This document shows, one piece after another, positions 21,401-32,500 of a stretch of 64,000 bases of DNA. A program made the position numbers and the translations under genes. The notes beneath the pieces were generated by a model that was given only the letters and a program-made list of their open reading frames with translations, did no database searches and was not told where the DNA came from. Positions within the stretch are counted from its first letter, which is position 1, and each line of letters begins with the position of its first letter. Where the stretch lies: NCBI RefSeq assembly GCF_026151205.1, contig NC_087072.1, positions 1,445,375 to 1,509,374 of the forward strand, written 5' to 3'. This stretch comes from Bolinopsis microptera (lineage: Eukaryota; Ctenophora; Tentaculata; Lobata; Bolinopsidae).

Positions 21401-24400
21401 CGACTTACTGTCACAGTCCACACGCACTACTCGACTTACTGTCACAGTCCACACGCACTACTTGACTTACTGTTACAGTCCACACGCACTACTCGACTTA
21501 CTGTCACAGTTCACACTCACTACTCGACTTACTGTCACAGTTCACACTCACTACTCGACTTACTGTCACAGTCCACACGCACTACTTGACTTACTGTCAC
21601 AGTCCACACGCACTACTCGACTTAGTCTTACTGTCACAGTTCACACTCACTACTCGACTTACTGCGCCACTTCATTTTTAGGACTTCCTATTTATCGTGA
21701 ATACCATATGTCTGTGATTTCAGAGGTTTAGCCACCAATTTTAGGTCCGGATGATCTTTAAAACGGTTTTAAAAAAATCATAAAATCAAATATAAGCTTA
21801 ATACTAATATTGATATAGATAATCATTGAAGAATTTAGTCGATATCTTTACTTACAGTACAAAAGTCAGGTGACTCGTCGATGAAAGCAAGTTTGGTAGA
21901 TTTAGTTGGCGAGAATACTGATCTGACCTTTACTGCTTCCTTGTATCGCTTGTACAGCTGTCGACCTATCTGAGGTACATCGTGTCACTAAACTAACACG
22001 TGATGCCCATATAAGGAGCTAAACTCAAATCTCCATTAATATCAGGAAGTTTGTGGGATTGAAAAGTACAAGCTCGTACTTCTCCGCATTTTCCGGGAAA
22101 TACAGCCGTTAATTGGGTTTCGTTTGAGGTTTATCTGGCTGTTCTCATGGCAAGTTGCAGACATGTTGTGGTTTACAAATCAATGAAATTAAAGAAACTT
22201 CAGCTACATCTGTAACATCCATTAATGGTGTCTGATGTGCTCCTGTCAAATGGCTGGTTTCAACGGGACCAGGTAAGGGGTAAGACCCCTTTAAAGTTGA
22301 GTGTAGTACACACCTTACCTCTTGAAAGGAAAGGGATAAGGCCCCTTTAAAGTTGAGTGTCGTACACACCTTACCTCTTGAATGGTAAGGGGTAAGGCCC
22401 CTTTAAAGTTGAGTGTAGTACATACCTTACCTTTTGAAAAGTAAGGGGTAAGGCCCCTTTAAAGTTGAGTGTAGTACATACCTTACCTTTTGAAAGGTAA
22501 GGGATAAGGCCCCTTTAAAGTTGAGTGTCGTACACACCTTACCTCTTGAATGGTAAGGGGTAAGACCCCTTTAAATTTGAGAGTAGTACATACCTTACCT
22601 TTTGAAAAGTAAGGGGTAACGCCCCATTAAAGTAGAGTGTAGTACATACCTTACCTCTAGAAAGGTCAAGGGTAAGACCCCTTTAAAATTGAGTGTAGTA
22701 CATACATTACCTCTTGAAAGTTAAGGGTTAAGGCCCCTTAAAAGTTGAGTGTCGTACATACCTTACCTCTTGAAAGGAAAGGGGTAAGGCCCCTTTAAAG
22801 TTGAGTGTCGTACACACCTTACCTCTTGAATGGTAAGGGGTAAGGCCCCTTTAAAGTTGAGTGTAGTACATACCTTACCTCTTGAATGGTAAGGGATAAG
22901 GCCCCTTTAAAGTTGAGTGTAGTACATACCTTACCTCTTGAAAGGTAAGGGGTAAGACCCTTTAAAGTTGAGTGTAGTACATACCTTACCTCTTGAAAGG
23001 TAAAAGGGAAGGCCCCTTTAACGTTGAGTGTAGTACATACCTTACCTCTTGAAAGGTAAAAGGGAAGGCCCCTTTAAAGTTGAGTGCAGTACATACCTTA
23101 CCTCTTGAAAGGTAAAAGGGAAGGCCCCTTTAACGTTGAGTGTAGTACATACCTTACCTCTTGAAAGGTAAGAGGGAAGGCCCCTTTAAAGTTGAGTGCA
23201 GTACATACCTTACCTCTTGAAAGGTAAGGGGTAAGACCCCTTTAAAGTTGAGTGTAGTACATACCTTACCTCTTGAAAGGTAAGGGGTAAGGCCCCTTTA
23301 AAGTTGAGCGTAGTACATACCTTACCTTTTGAAAGGTAAAGAGTAATGCCCCATTAAAGTAGAGTGTAGCACATACCTTACCTCTAGAAAGGTAAAGGGT
23401 AAGACCCCTTTAAAATTGAGTGTAGTACATACCTTACCTCTTGAAAGGTAAGGGTTAAGACCCCTTTAAAGTTGAGTGCAGTACATACCTTACCTCTTGA
23501 AAGGGGGCCACCTGTTTGTAACAGATGTAGGTGGTGCAAGATCCCGACATTCCGTAACACGTGCATTTCGTCCGGGCTGTCATGTCCACCATCTGAGAAA
23601 GCAAGTGTTATCTGAGGAAGCAAGTGTTATCTGAGGAAGCAAGAGTTATCTGAGGAAGCAAGTGTTATTTGAGGAAGCAATTGTTATCTGAGGAAGCAAG
23701 TGTTATCAAAAGGGATCTAGTTCAGTACAAATAAACCTTTGTTTGTTTGTATTAATCATCATTCTCGTATTCTGTTATTTTGGTGCGCTCTGGAACTTAT
23801 GATATTTATATAGTGAACGACAGAATTTGTTACTTTCACAAAACCGCGAAATTTCGGCCGTTTCCCATACGGTAAAATGGACCCAAAGATTTATAGCTAC
23901 CTGTCTTCCCGCGTTGTTGTTGTGGATATTAACCGCGGACCTGATGAGCTCCTCCTTGGTTCTGTGAACTGAAATCCCTGGCGGAGAGTGGGTGTTCTGG
24001 GGACTGTCTAGATACTGCCTTGCAAACAGGATCCCATACCTGATGTTATCGTCACACGCCGAACCTGTGATGAGCAAGATTGGTTACCCTCCGCAAGCAA
24101 TTGCAACACTATTAATACTTATAACATTGATCAACAGTCCGTATTTGCCGTCCATGGTAATAGCGATTGCATAAATCCTTTTCTGTCCTTTTGCAAGGGG
24201 TCTCAAAGGGTTAATACGGTTGAAATAACTGTAACTTACTGTATTCGTTATTAACACCACAGCCACAAGATCTGATGTTTCCATCCGCACAAGCTTGTGC
24301 TATTTGGTGGACTATCGCTGCTGACCCTATTGCAGTCACGTAGCTCGTTTCCTTGGTCACTGAAATACCTCCAGGATTAGATTTACTCGGTGTCATGGTA

Positions 24401-27400
24401 ACTTACAGACTTGCACGTGACACTGATGTCTGATATGTTTTAGGTATGGGGGCATTGGGGGGCCTTGTTCTAAGGTAATCATCTTTAGTTGCTTGTTTTT
24501 CTTGAAGAACAATGTAAGTTTCTTAGAACATGTAGGTCATTTCCCATTAACAATATAGATAGACAGGTTGAAATCCAGTTCGGGAGACAGAGTATCTCAG
24601 TGTTAGTAAACTCAACTAACAAGGAGCCTAATATTAAAGTTTGCACGAATATCTTACTCCTTATAATGCACTGTAAAGTAGCTGTATTTATATATTTATG
24701 TCTATATCCGCTTGCTTTATCCGAAATCAACTTTATGGAAGGCGCGAAATGGAGTGTTCAAGCCCCGGCTGGGTGGTTTGAATTATTTTTACTGTCTCAA
24801 AAATCAAAACAGACTTCTATTTTCAAAGCAAGACTAATAGTCCGCAAGACGGGCATACCGTTAGTATATCTAATTCATTTCATAATAAAAACGTTTGGGT
24901 GATGAGAGGAGAAATTTTGGGGTCTGGTGAGAGTTTAGTAGGTCTGGACAATGAAATGTGGGTGGAACTCTGCCACAACAACCTGTAACACACTACCTCG
25001 AATCGAGCGTGAATTATAGGTCATCGCCAGTATTTTTCAGTTAATAATTCAATATATAGCTACTTTTCCGTTCAAATTCACTGTCCCTATGTACAGTATA
25101 AAACTACCTATTTTCATTACAGTGACAAGTAGATATACGTTGCACGATTATTTTAGGGCTCGGTCTCGGAAGTGAGAGTGACAGTTGGCTGCTAGAAAGA
25201 GCAGTATGTAATGAGGTAATCTGGCCCACTCTCCCTCTCTCAGCTCTGTCGGCTGTCACTAAATCAAAGATTTGGAGATCGTTAAGATCCCGGAAGTTGC
25301 ACTTGTTCTTGTCCGTTCAATTTGTCGACGGATTCTTTGTAAGCTCATATTTTATAATAGCTGTTAACGATATGTAGGCTGACTGTTAAACAGTTGCAAC
25401 ATGTAATAAAGGATGTTCACAGAGACACTGGTGTTATGAACTCGAGTTGATAATATTTTACTTTAGTCTCTATTAACGTTTTAGTGATTGCATTATTAAC
25501 CATTAACACTTGAGGTGGTGGCATTTAGGATCGAATCACAAAACGAATGATCTCCGTTACTCGAGTGTCGGCGGAATTTGTGGAAACCATATCTTATAAA
25601 GTTGTATCTCAAAAAGTCACGATTATGGGAATAAGTCGTTCATCGAATCTTTTTAGAAATACAATCGGGAGTTTATTGGAATTGTATGAGTGCATGAATA
25701 CACAATTTCTTTCTGCGTTTACAATTAATGAAACCCGCATTATAGAATAAAACCTAACGGTTCATTCCATTTCAAGAGAAACGCACAGCCATGGAATAAC
25801 TCTGGGCGCCGTCTTGATTTTTTGAACATTTAGTTCTCGATATCGAGAGATTTAATTTCGTATTTTTGTATGCTATAATGCCATTACCAAACAGTTGCGC
25901 GACGCCAATGTGACCTCTCAAAATTGTCAAATTAGTGATCTATATTTTGGGGTGGCTCCCCGGAGTAAAATTAATCATGATTCCCGCTCTGCAGTGTCAC
26001 TAATCGCTCAAACTCTGGGAATGCTATAGTTGGGGAGGGTATGAGGAGTTTTAGGCAAATTCAGTGAATCACATTAGAATTTTACTGATGGGCAGTTAGA
26101 GGAAGCATCTGAACTTTGATAATGTTAGAGCAATCAGCCATCCCCCTACAACTAGAAAGGAGATTGTGAAATAATGCTGTTATTACATACCGTAGCGAGG
26201 AGAACAGGTAATTTCTATGTAAATAAAATTTAGCAAAAATATCCAAATTTTTGATGAGCAGAGAGGCCGAGTTGATATCTCGCATTCCAAAATCAGTCGA
26301 GTAGAGCTAAATACAGGGTGTACCATAGAAAGTGTGACTTTTTTGAGAAATGATACAAAATATTATGAAGAAGCAGTATGTAATATACTGAAACTTACTA
26401 GCATTGAGGCTGAGGACGTTGTTGACGGAACAGTTCCAGGGGTTGTACTGAAACTCAGTTCTGCACTGTTGGTGAGCCATGCTTGCTGCTGTTATCAACT
26501 TCGACCTCGTTTCTCCTGTAAAACAATAACTTTTAGTTACACCAAAACTACAAGTACCTGCAGTGTGATCCAAAGTTTCGCGAGTCCAGGAGACTTTATT
26601 ATATGTTTTGTCAAACTGTTTCTATTGTAGTAATTTTCACCTGCCATGATTCAAAAACCTCCTCATAAAACTAGTAGTAAGTTATCACCAATTCTGCGGG
26701 GTTTCAATGGTTCAGAGGTTAACTGTCTGCTTACTTGTTAAGATAACTTCGCGGAACTGAGTGAGCTGTTATAGACTGCGGGGCAGATAACAAGTACTTG
26801 TGAAGTAACCTAGTAACCTAGTAACCTAGTAACCTAGTAACCTAGTAACCTAGTAACCTAGTAACCTAGTAACCTAGTAACCTAGTAACCTAGTAACCTA
26901 GTAACCTAGTAACCTAGTAACTAGATAACTTCGCGGAACTGAGTGAGCTGTTATAGACTGTCAAAGCGAGGCAGATAACAAGTACTTGTGAAGGCGGAAG
27001 AAAGTACTTGTTTCCGCCTTCACAAGAAGAAATCAAAACAAATACGGGCAATGGTTCTGGACTTGTCAAATACTTACATCATTCATGCAGCATTCAGCAG
27101 CCAGCACTATGAAAACATGTCACAGTCTACACGTTATTCTAAATAAACTGTAATTCATTTAAAGAAATATGTGTACATTTTCACCTGCCGATAGTTCTTC
27201 GGACGAAGTGAAATCAATAAAATCGCAGCCACGCACCAAGACCTCGCAGTGACTGGGCCGAACACGAACACGAAACCAAAGCCCAAAACTTAATCATACG
27301 CGGAAAGGGGTTAAAATTTAAATTTAAAGGGGTGTCAACTTTGAAGAGTCTGTTCCCCATGTCTTTAAAATTAAATGTTAGTTCCAATGTTAATTTCAAG

Positions 27401-27656
27401 GCCATTTTTTATAATTTGTTACAATTCATAGCAATCCAGACGCGATCGGAGTTGCAGATATTTACAATAATTATATATTATATTGTCTTCAGCCGAAAGT
27501 TAGCCTCATTTACTTAAACTTAGTCATCGGCCAATGAAGAAACATGTGCTACTCACTCTGCTGGTTACAAAGTCCCCTCTGATAGCTGTTCAGATCTGTA
27601 AGTTCTTCACACGGGGACTTCCCCTTGTCGCCCTGCAGTCCCTCGATCCTGGTCAT
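18443..27656 (-). CDS. Wnt: Wnt family secreted ligand, divergent, eight exons
   Basis: Wnt proteins are secreted lipid-modified ligands for Frizzled receptors. Minus-strand exons: 27632-27557 (or from ATG at 27656), 26515-26399, 24359-24240, 24064-23901, 23592-23494, 21969-21856, 19061-18904, 18521-18443 (TAG). All introns are GT-AG and every phase joins; coding length from 27632 is 927 bases. Landmarks in order: CEELTDLNSYQRGLC, HQQCRTEFQYNPWNCS, TKETSYVTAIGSAAIVHQIA, RSCGCG, CDDNIRYG..NIHNNNAGRQ, TKCTCYGMSGSC (Ser of the acylation motif kept), IGRQLYKRYKEA, IDESPDFC, GTEGRPC, LCCGRGY, CQFQWCCEVVCQNC. I count about 24 cysteines, the family number. Oddities: the usual WxWGGC is reduced to SSAC, and RRWNC is NPWNC. 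No signal peptide exon was found, so the 5' end is incomplete. The subfamily is not assignable by eye. Confidence 0.93.
19340..19768 (-). CDS. FLYWCH-type zinc finger ORF inside a Wnt intron
   Basis: An uninterrupted 142-codon ORF, ATG to TAA, on the same strand as the Wnt gene, within its intron 19062-21855. Residues about 13-77 fit the FLYWCH pattern: F, then NVILNGYRFVME, then YMKCVLHSQGCKARI (two Cys) and SPTPAHPTHD (two His). The rest is charged (HLVKQILKRKAAE, then an acidic helix-like stretch and a basic end). FLYWCH domains bind DNA and are common both in chromatin proteins and in Mutator-type transposases; no transposase core follows here. It may be a small intron-nested gene or a domesticated transposon fragment. 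Confidence 0.75.
   Translation of the reverse strand: MATSDTNPTPLLFVPGRISGKENVILNGYRFVMERSRNTKTYMKCVLHSQGCKARIILQNRQLISPTPAHPTHDVQYAETQVHLVKQILKRKAAETDIPIKELVAECLEGMDFETRAKLNCQLKSLEKMARSSRAAYKYKGA
20040..21664. repeat. 31-bp minisatellite, about 52 copies, in a Wnt intron
   Basis: The unit is GTCACAGTCCACACGCACTA followed by CTCGACTTACT. A few short units (19 bp, ACACGCACTACTCGACTT) lie near 20215 and 20298, and 3-5 bp insertions near 21280 and 21625. Because 31 is not a multiple of three, all three + frames are read in turn, giving a 31-residue peptide period over 400 codons; this is not a gene. On the Wnt coding strand each unit contains ACAGTAAGT, a good 5' splice-site match. Divergence is higher at the right end. 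Confidence 0.97.
22271..23500. repeat. 56-bp minisatellite, about 22 copies, carrying a Wnt 5' splice site
   Basis: The unit holds GGTAAGGGGTAAGGCCCC, then TTTAAAGTTGAGTGTAGTAC, then ATACCTTACCTCTTGAAA. On the Wnt strand each unit reads CCTTTCAAGAG|GTAAGG, identical to the last 11 bases of exon 23592-23494 plus its donor. The real donor (exon end 23494) is in the first unit, so the array grows out of the exon/intron boundary. CCTTACC and GGTAAGG within each unit can also pair as a 7-bp stem. Variants TTTTGAAA, CTAGAAA and AGGGAAGG mark sub-blocks. Confidence 0.97.
23593..23708. repeat. 19-bp repeat, six copies, carrying a Wnt 3' splice site
   Basis: On the Wnt strand the unit is ATAACACTTGCTTCCTCAG. 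The last unit (with CTTTCTCAG) directly precedes exon 23592-23494 and is its acceptor. Five of the six units end in CAG and one in CAA. Each has a pyrimidine-rich stretch before CAG, so each looks usable as an acceptor. Confidence 0.95.
26314..26340 (+). mobile_element. Solo mariner-like end in a Wnt intron
   Basis: CAGGGTGTACCATAGAAAGT preceded by TA fits a Tc1/mariner-type terminus. It lies 59 bases past the donor of Wnt exon 26515-26399. No partner end was found. Confidence 0.4.
26738..26995. repeat. Octamer array (TAACCTAG, about 14 copies) between 65-bp direct repeats
   Basis: 26806-26925 is a pure 8-bp tandem array. It is flanked by two direct copies of AACTTCGCGGAACTGAGTGA...GATAACAAGTACTTGTGAAG, at about 26744-26806 and 26926-26992; the second has a short insertion (TCAAAGCGA). 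The structure sits in the Wnt intron between exons 27632-27557 and 26515-26399. Confidence 0.93.
26985..27026. other. Inverted repeat, 15-bp stem and 12-base loop
   Basis: CTTGTGAAGGCGGAA (26985-26999) is the exact reverse complement of 27012-27026. The loop holds GAAAGTACTTGT. It overlaps the end of the second 65-bp direct repeat next to the octamer array. Confidence 0.85.
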
Positions 27657-27735
27657 TTTAATTAGTTATCTAATTTATTAATTAGTATATATATACTATA
27701 TGAGCAGTCTCTCGATCCTGGTCATTTTAATTATC
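27638..27735. repeat. 71-bp spaced direct repeat at the first recognised Wnt exon
   Basis: CTCGATCCTGGTCATTTTAA occurs at 27642 and again near 27713. On the Wnt strand it includes ATGACCAGGATCGAG and the sequence leading into CTGCAG|GGC, the acceptor or possible start of exon 27632-27557. It is a third instance of a duplication beside a Wnt splice boundary. Confidence 0.75.
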
Positions 27736-29527
27736 AGTCTAGAGTAGAATTTAAGCGGCTACGTTACCGGTTACTATGATAAAGGGGATTAGATCGAAAT
27801 GAATTTAAACGAAGAACAGTATGTTTTCCCTTTCTAGTGTTTTGGTTCGTTTATGGTTTTGGCGAAAATTGACAAAGTCCAATTTGGTATTATTTGTTTT
27901 TGTTTCTGCAAATGCTCATGTTTAGGTTATTTTTTAATAATTTTCAATCTTGGCCGTAATCGCGAAATTAAAATTGGGATAGGCTCTGACGATAAGAATT
28001 GTTATTTTTGGTAACTGTGAATTATATAGTCATTACTGATAACTTATGAACGGCGCCTCCGTTCTTAAAATATCCCAAATCCAAGATGGCGATAATATCT
28101 GCAAAATGCTTATCACAACTTCAAAAGGTATGATTTAAGAAGCGGGAAGTAATAACAAACAAAGATTTTGCACGGAACATTTCGCCAGACTTTGCAGCGC
28201 TTTTGCCTAATTTTCACAGCTTTTCTTTGTACCGTTTCTCAAAAGACATAATTTAATGACTGTGATACATGGCATAGTGGTAATAGAAAAACGTGATCTT
28301 ATGTTTTTATTCTCCTACCGATTTGCGAATTCTGCAAATTCTGCAACAGAAATAGAAAATAACGCCAGAAGATACTATCTAAATATGAAAAATATGTTTT
28401 TATACTTACAACCAGGGCTTAGCCAGGTATCGCGCGATGGTGATCCCAGTCACTTGTATACAGAGGAAAACTAATAAAAGTTGAGGCATATGCCCATCGC
28501 AAAAATTAGCACATTAATGTTTCAAACTATATTTAAATTAAATCAGAGCATAATGTATCGGCAAATGGCAGATGTATTACTGGTTGGGAGAGAGACTGAG
28601 CGAGAAGGCGCTCTGCAACTGGGAGACGGCGCGGGCTTGTCTGATTGGAGGAAAATCTTCTATCACGTGACCCAGCACGTGATCCGTCACGCGTGAGCCG
28701 TCACGCACTGTGCCACAGATCTAACGTGAGCCTCGGACCTGCTCGGACCGGATACTGCTGTCTGTGCCACTGCAAATACAGAGCAACCGGGCAGGGTGGG
28801 AGCAGTTGGGGGACAACTTTGACGGACATTCAGGTATCATGAGCATAATGACGACATTATCATGAGCATAATTACTGTCTGAGTCATTGTGCTGCTGTCT
28901 GATAGCCTACAATTGTTATTAATGCCAATGTGTGGAAAGTAATGGGATTAAGGAAGTGGGAACGAAGGAACTAAACCAATTTTTGGTAAAATTGAGATTA
29001 AGAAATTTCCATGAAAACACAATTATCTGTTTTCCGTTGAATTGGCTCATTTCATGGCATTCGTCATTTAATTGTAATTACGACATCTATCGTTATGACA
29101 TGCAATCATAATTCGACATTTAATTTGGTAATTGGGGAAATAAATAGCCAAAATTGAGAATATAATTGATTATTAAGATGGTCATCAAAACCTCAAAATC
29201 AATCCATAATTTCGGTAGATCTTAAATTCAATGCATAAAATGTTGTTTTCTAAAAATAATCCAGAAGTTAGAAATGACAGGATCAAATTCCTGATTACAT
29301 ATCATCCATGTCCAATCCCTTGATCTTCTACTTTCGACAGAAAGAACAAGCATTTCTGCATTCGTAATAGCTCAGGACCCAGTCGCTGTCATGCTTCTGT
29401 TTTCGCTATTTTTTCTTACTACGTGCCTGTAAACAGTTAATTTTGTATAAAATGTAATGTTCTATTATTTAACACATACGATATGGCATATAGTGTTACC
29501 TGCAATTATATCCACTAACTTCATAGT
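27657..29527. other. Between the Wnt 5' part and the GAS2-like gene; possible promoter region
   Basis: No exon chain found. 28590-28840 is more GC-rich than its surroundings and contains CACGTGA twice and repeated GTCACGCG/GTCACGCA motifs, so it could hold a promoter of the Wnt gene. On the minus strand near 28890 a short MTQTVIMLMIMSSLCS reading looks like a signal peptide but lacks a consensus donor. Three overlapping + ORFs of 65-72 codons in 28256-28842 have no recognisable domain. Confidence 0.4.
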
Positions 29528-32500
29528 TTATCCCGATGATAATTTATATCGGGGAGTAACACAGTCATTTTTGGAATTTTCATCCAAAATAGAAACTGCG
29601 AATCCGCTATATTTCAGGTCCCCCTCCCTCAACCCTTTTTTACTGCTGCAGTAAAAAGTACTACCCAGTGTCCCTCCTGTTTACTGGTAAAATTACTACC
29701 CACTAACCTAGTGACAGTAAGGGGAGTGGTTCTCCGTCCTCTGAGGGGGGTTCTACCCCCACACGATGAACACCCCGCTCTTTTAGTCGAACTTGTTCTA
29801 GACACCGAGTTGTCTTCTGAGCAGCTTCGTGAAATCATATGTTCCTGAAATAAGTCAGAGATTACAGTCAGTAGGACCAACTAAACTGTCCAGGCCTCAA
29901 AACAGTCAGTCTAAAAAAAAATCTGTTTCGCATGAACGCCAGATTGTCTCACCTCAATAAGCATGTTGAAAGTTGTGTCCAATTCATCAGACCAGCCCAG
30001 ATCTCCGGAATGTATAAGCTCTGTTATCTTCTTGTGAGTTTCCCTCATTGCAACCCAGCCTTTCTTCACTATGTTAGTGAAGATCAGCTGGAGCAGCTTC
30101 AACCGCCCTGATCGCTCCACTTCCGTCACTCTGACAGATTGGGCAGCATTACTGATTGTGGTTAGCTGTCTCTAAGTTAAGATCTAATAATTTGATGATC
30201 AATTCTTAGATTGCGGCCTTTTTGAAATGGAAACCTGTCAGAACTATAAACTATTTCATTTCGATCTTTACTGAGCCCTATAGTATGATCGATTAAGCAG
30301 CGAATGAGCATGCAAGCATAAATACCCTAGAAATACCTCTCATCGCTAAGCATGGCGGTGTATCCCTGCATGAACATATCTAGAGAAAGATCCTCATATT
30401 TGGGTCGGTTAGCACCGTAAAAGAACATCTCAGGAGTTAGCAGCACTTCAGAGGATGGCATTTTGGAGGGGGTTCCAGATACTTTTACAGATACGAACTG
30501 GTATTTGGGGCGTGATAGTACCTGAACTATCGTTGCTTCCTCTGAAACAGTTTATCCGAACTACACTCACATTTTATACCATAAACAATGTACACAACAA
30601 TGTACACAAGGTACACAATGTACACAATGTACACAATGTACACAACAATGTACGAGTCAACATGAATTTTTGATGATTGCTAGTTGATTGGGTTTGCTTG
30701 TTTGGGTTTGAAAATCAGGCTACAAATTGTTTTCCAACCTTCAGTTTCAAGGTTGCTCTGGTCGCTAGAGGTTTCATCTTCAACTGATTCACCATTCTCC
30801 GACACCGACCTATCATTCTCATTGTCTGAAACCTTTAAGGGAAAGTACTCCGTTGGTTAAGAATTTTTGACTGTTTTTAAACAAGATTAATGGCAATATG
30901 TTTGTGACAGTTGAAGATTAAATTTGATTTTATACGAATTTTAATTTTTTAAATAAGATCAATATTTGGCGGCAAAAACAAAAAGTGCGAAAGTTTCTGA
31001 ACCATTATTCCTCCGGGAAACCGTACCATGTTCCGACAGCTGTTCCGATGATCGTTCTTAGCGGCTGCTTGGAGCACTTTCAACATTTCCTCCCTTCTAG
31101 ACTCCTCGATTGTATTCTCCATCTTACTCCGGCTAATCTGGCTGATACCCAGCAATTTCAACATCTGAGTCGGGCAATTACGGCAATTAGGCGACAGGCG
31201 TAGTACAATATGTTACAAATAACAATTTGCAAGAAAATGTAACGATTATCTTCGAAAACTGGTTTGATGTATCTTCCGGAAACTTGACAGCTGTAAGCTT
31301 ATGAAATTGATTAAGAAGCTTAATTGACTCCACTAGAACTTTTGAGGAAGGATCAGCTCGAAAAAAGCTACTTGATTAGCTGGAGCAGAATGAACAGAAG
31401 AGGACTAAAGATCCGTCTATTTGTTGCTACTGTGGAGTCAATACTTCTCTATGGTTCTGAGGCGTGGACGTTGACAGAGCAATTGAAGAAACGCATTGAT
31501 GGCTGCTACACTAGAATGCTAAAGATGGCACTTAATGTGGATTGGAAGCAGCGAAAAACCAACAAAGAAGTCTATGGCAACCTACCGAGAGCAACCATGA
31601 AGATCCAAGAGCGCAGGATGCGACTAGCAGGCCATATCCACCGGCACCCAGAACTAGTCGCAAACCGCTTGCTACTCTGGGAACCAACTCATGGGGTGCG
31701 GAGTAGGGGGAGACCAGCCATGACCTATGTTGATAGTCTACGAGCTGACACGGGTCTCAACGACACTGGAGAAATGGGCGGACTTATGGCAGATAGAGTT
31801 TTATGGAGACAGCGCATCAATACTCGGACGCTGAAGCCGCCTTAAGTCAAGTCAGAATGAACATCAACAATGAACATTTACAAAACGCATATGTGCCTTC
31901 ATCGGTCAGTTGAAAGGTTGGTTGAAAATTTGGAAGAGAGAATGATAATTGAACATATTAGACCATATTATTTGGTCTACACAAGCTAACAAAACCATAT
32001 TTGGTCTACACAAGCTAACAATACCATATTTGGTCTACACAAGCTAACAATACCATATTTGGTCTACACAAGCTAACAATACCATATTTGGTCTACACAA
32101 GCTAACAATACCATATTTGGTCTACACACGCTAACAATACCATATTTGGTCTACACAAGCTAACAATACCATATTTGGTCTACACAAGCTAACAATACCA
32201 TATTTGGTCTACACAGGCTAACAATACCATATTTGGTCTACACAAGCTAACAATACCATATTTGGTCTCCACACGCTAACAATACCATATTTGGTCTACA
32301 CAAGCTAACAATACCATATTTGGTCTACACACGCTAACAATACCATATTTGGTCTACACAAGCTAACAATACCATATTTGGTCTACACACGCTAACAATA
32401 CCATATTTGGTCTACACAAGCTAACAATACCATATTTGGTCTACACAAGCTAACAATACCATATTTGGTCTACACAAGCTAACAATACCATATTTGGTCT

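Noticed and set aside
20027-21731. A 406-codon frame with a 31-residue period
   Set aside because: It is the 31-bp array read through all three frames; no domain or start context.
23384-23623. 79-codon minus ORF over the Wnt exon
   Set aside because: It overlaps exon 23592-23494 in the wrong frame; the Wnt frame is identified by TKCTCYGMSGSC.
24489-24902. 137-codon + ORF in a Wnt intron
   Set aside because: No recognisable domain; opposite strand to the gene; low-complexity hydrophobic composition.
26806-26925. TAACCTAG octamer as an interstitial telomere
   Set aside because: It resembles TAACCC-type repeats only partly, and no known animal telomere uses this unit; the flanking direct repeats point to local origin.
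28481-28842. Overlapping 65-72 codon + ORFs in the GC-richer patch
   Set aside because: No domains; the composition fits a promoter-proximal or untranslated region better.
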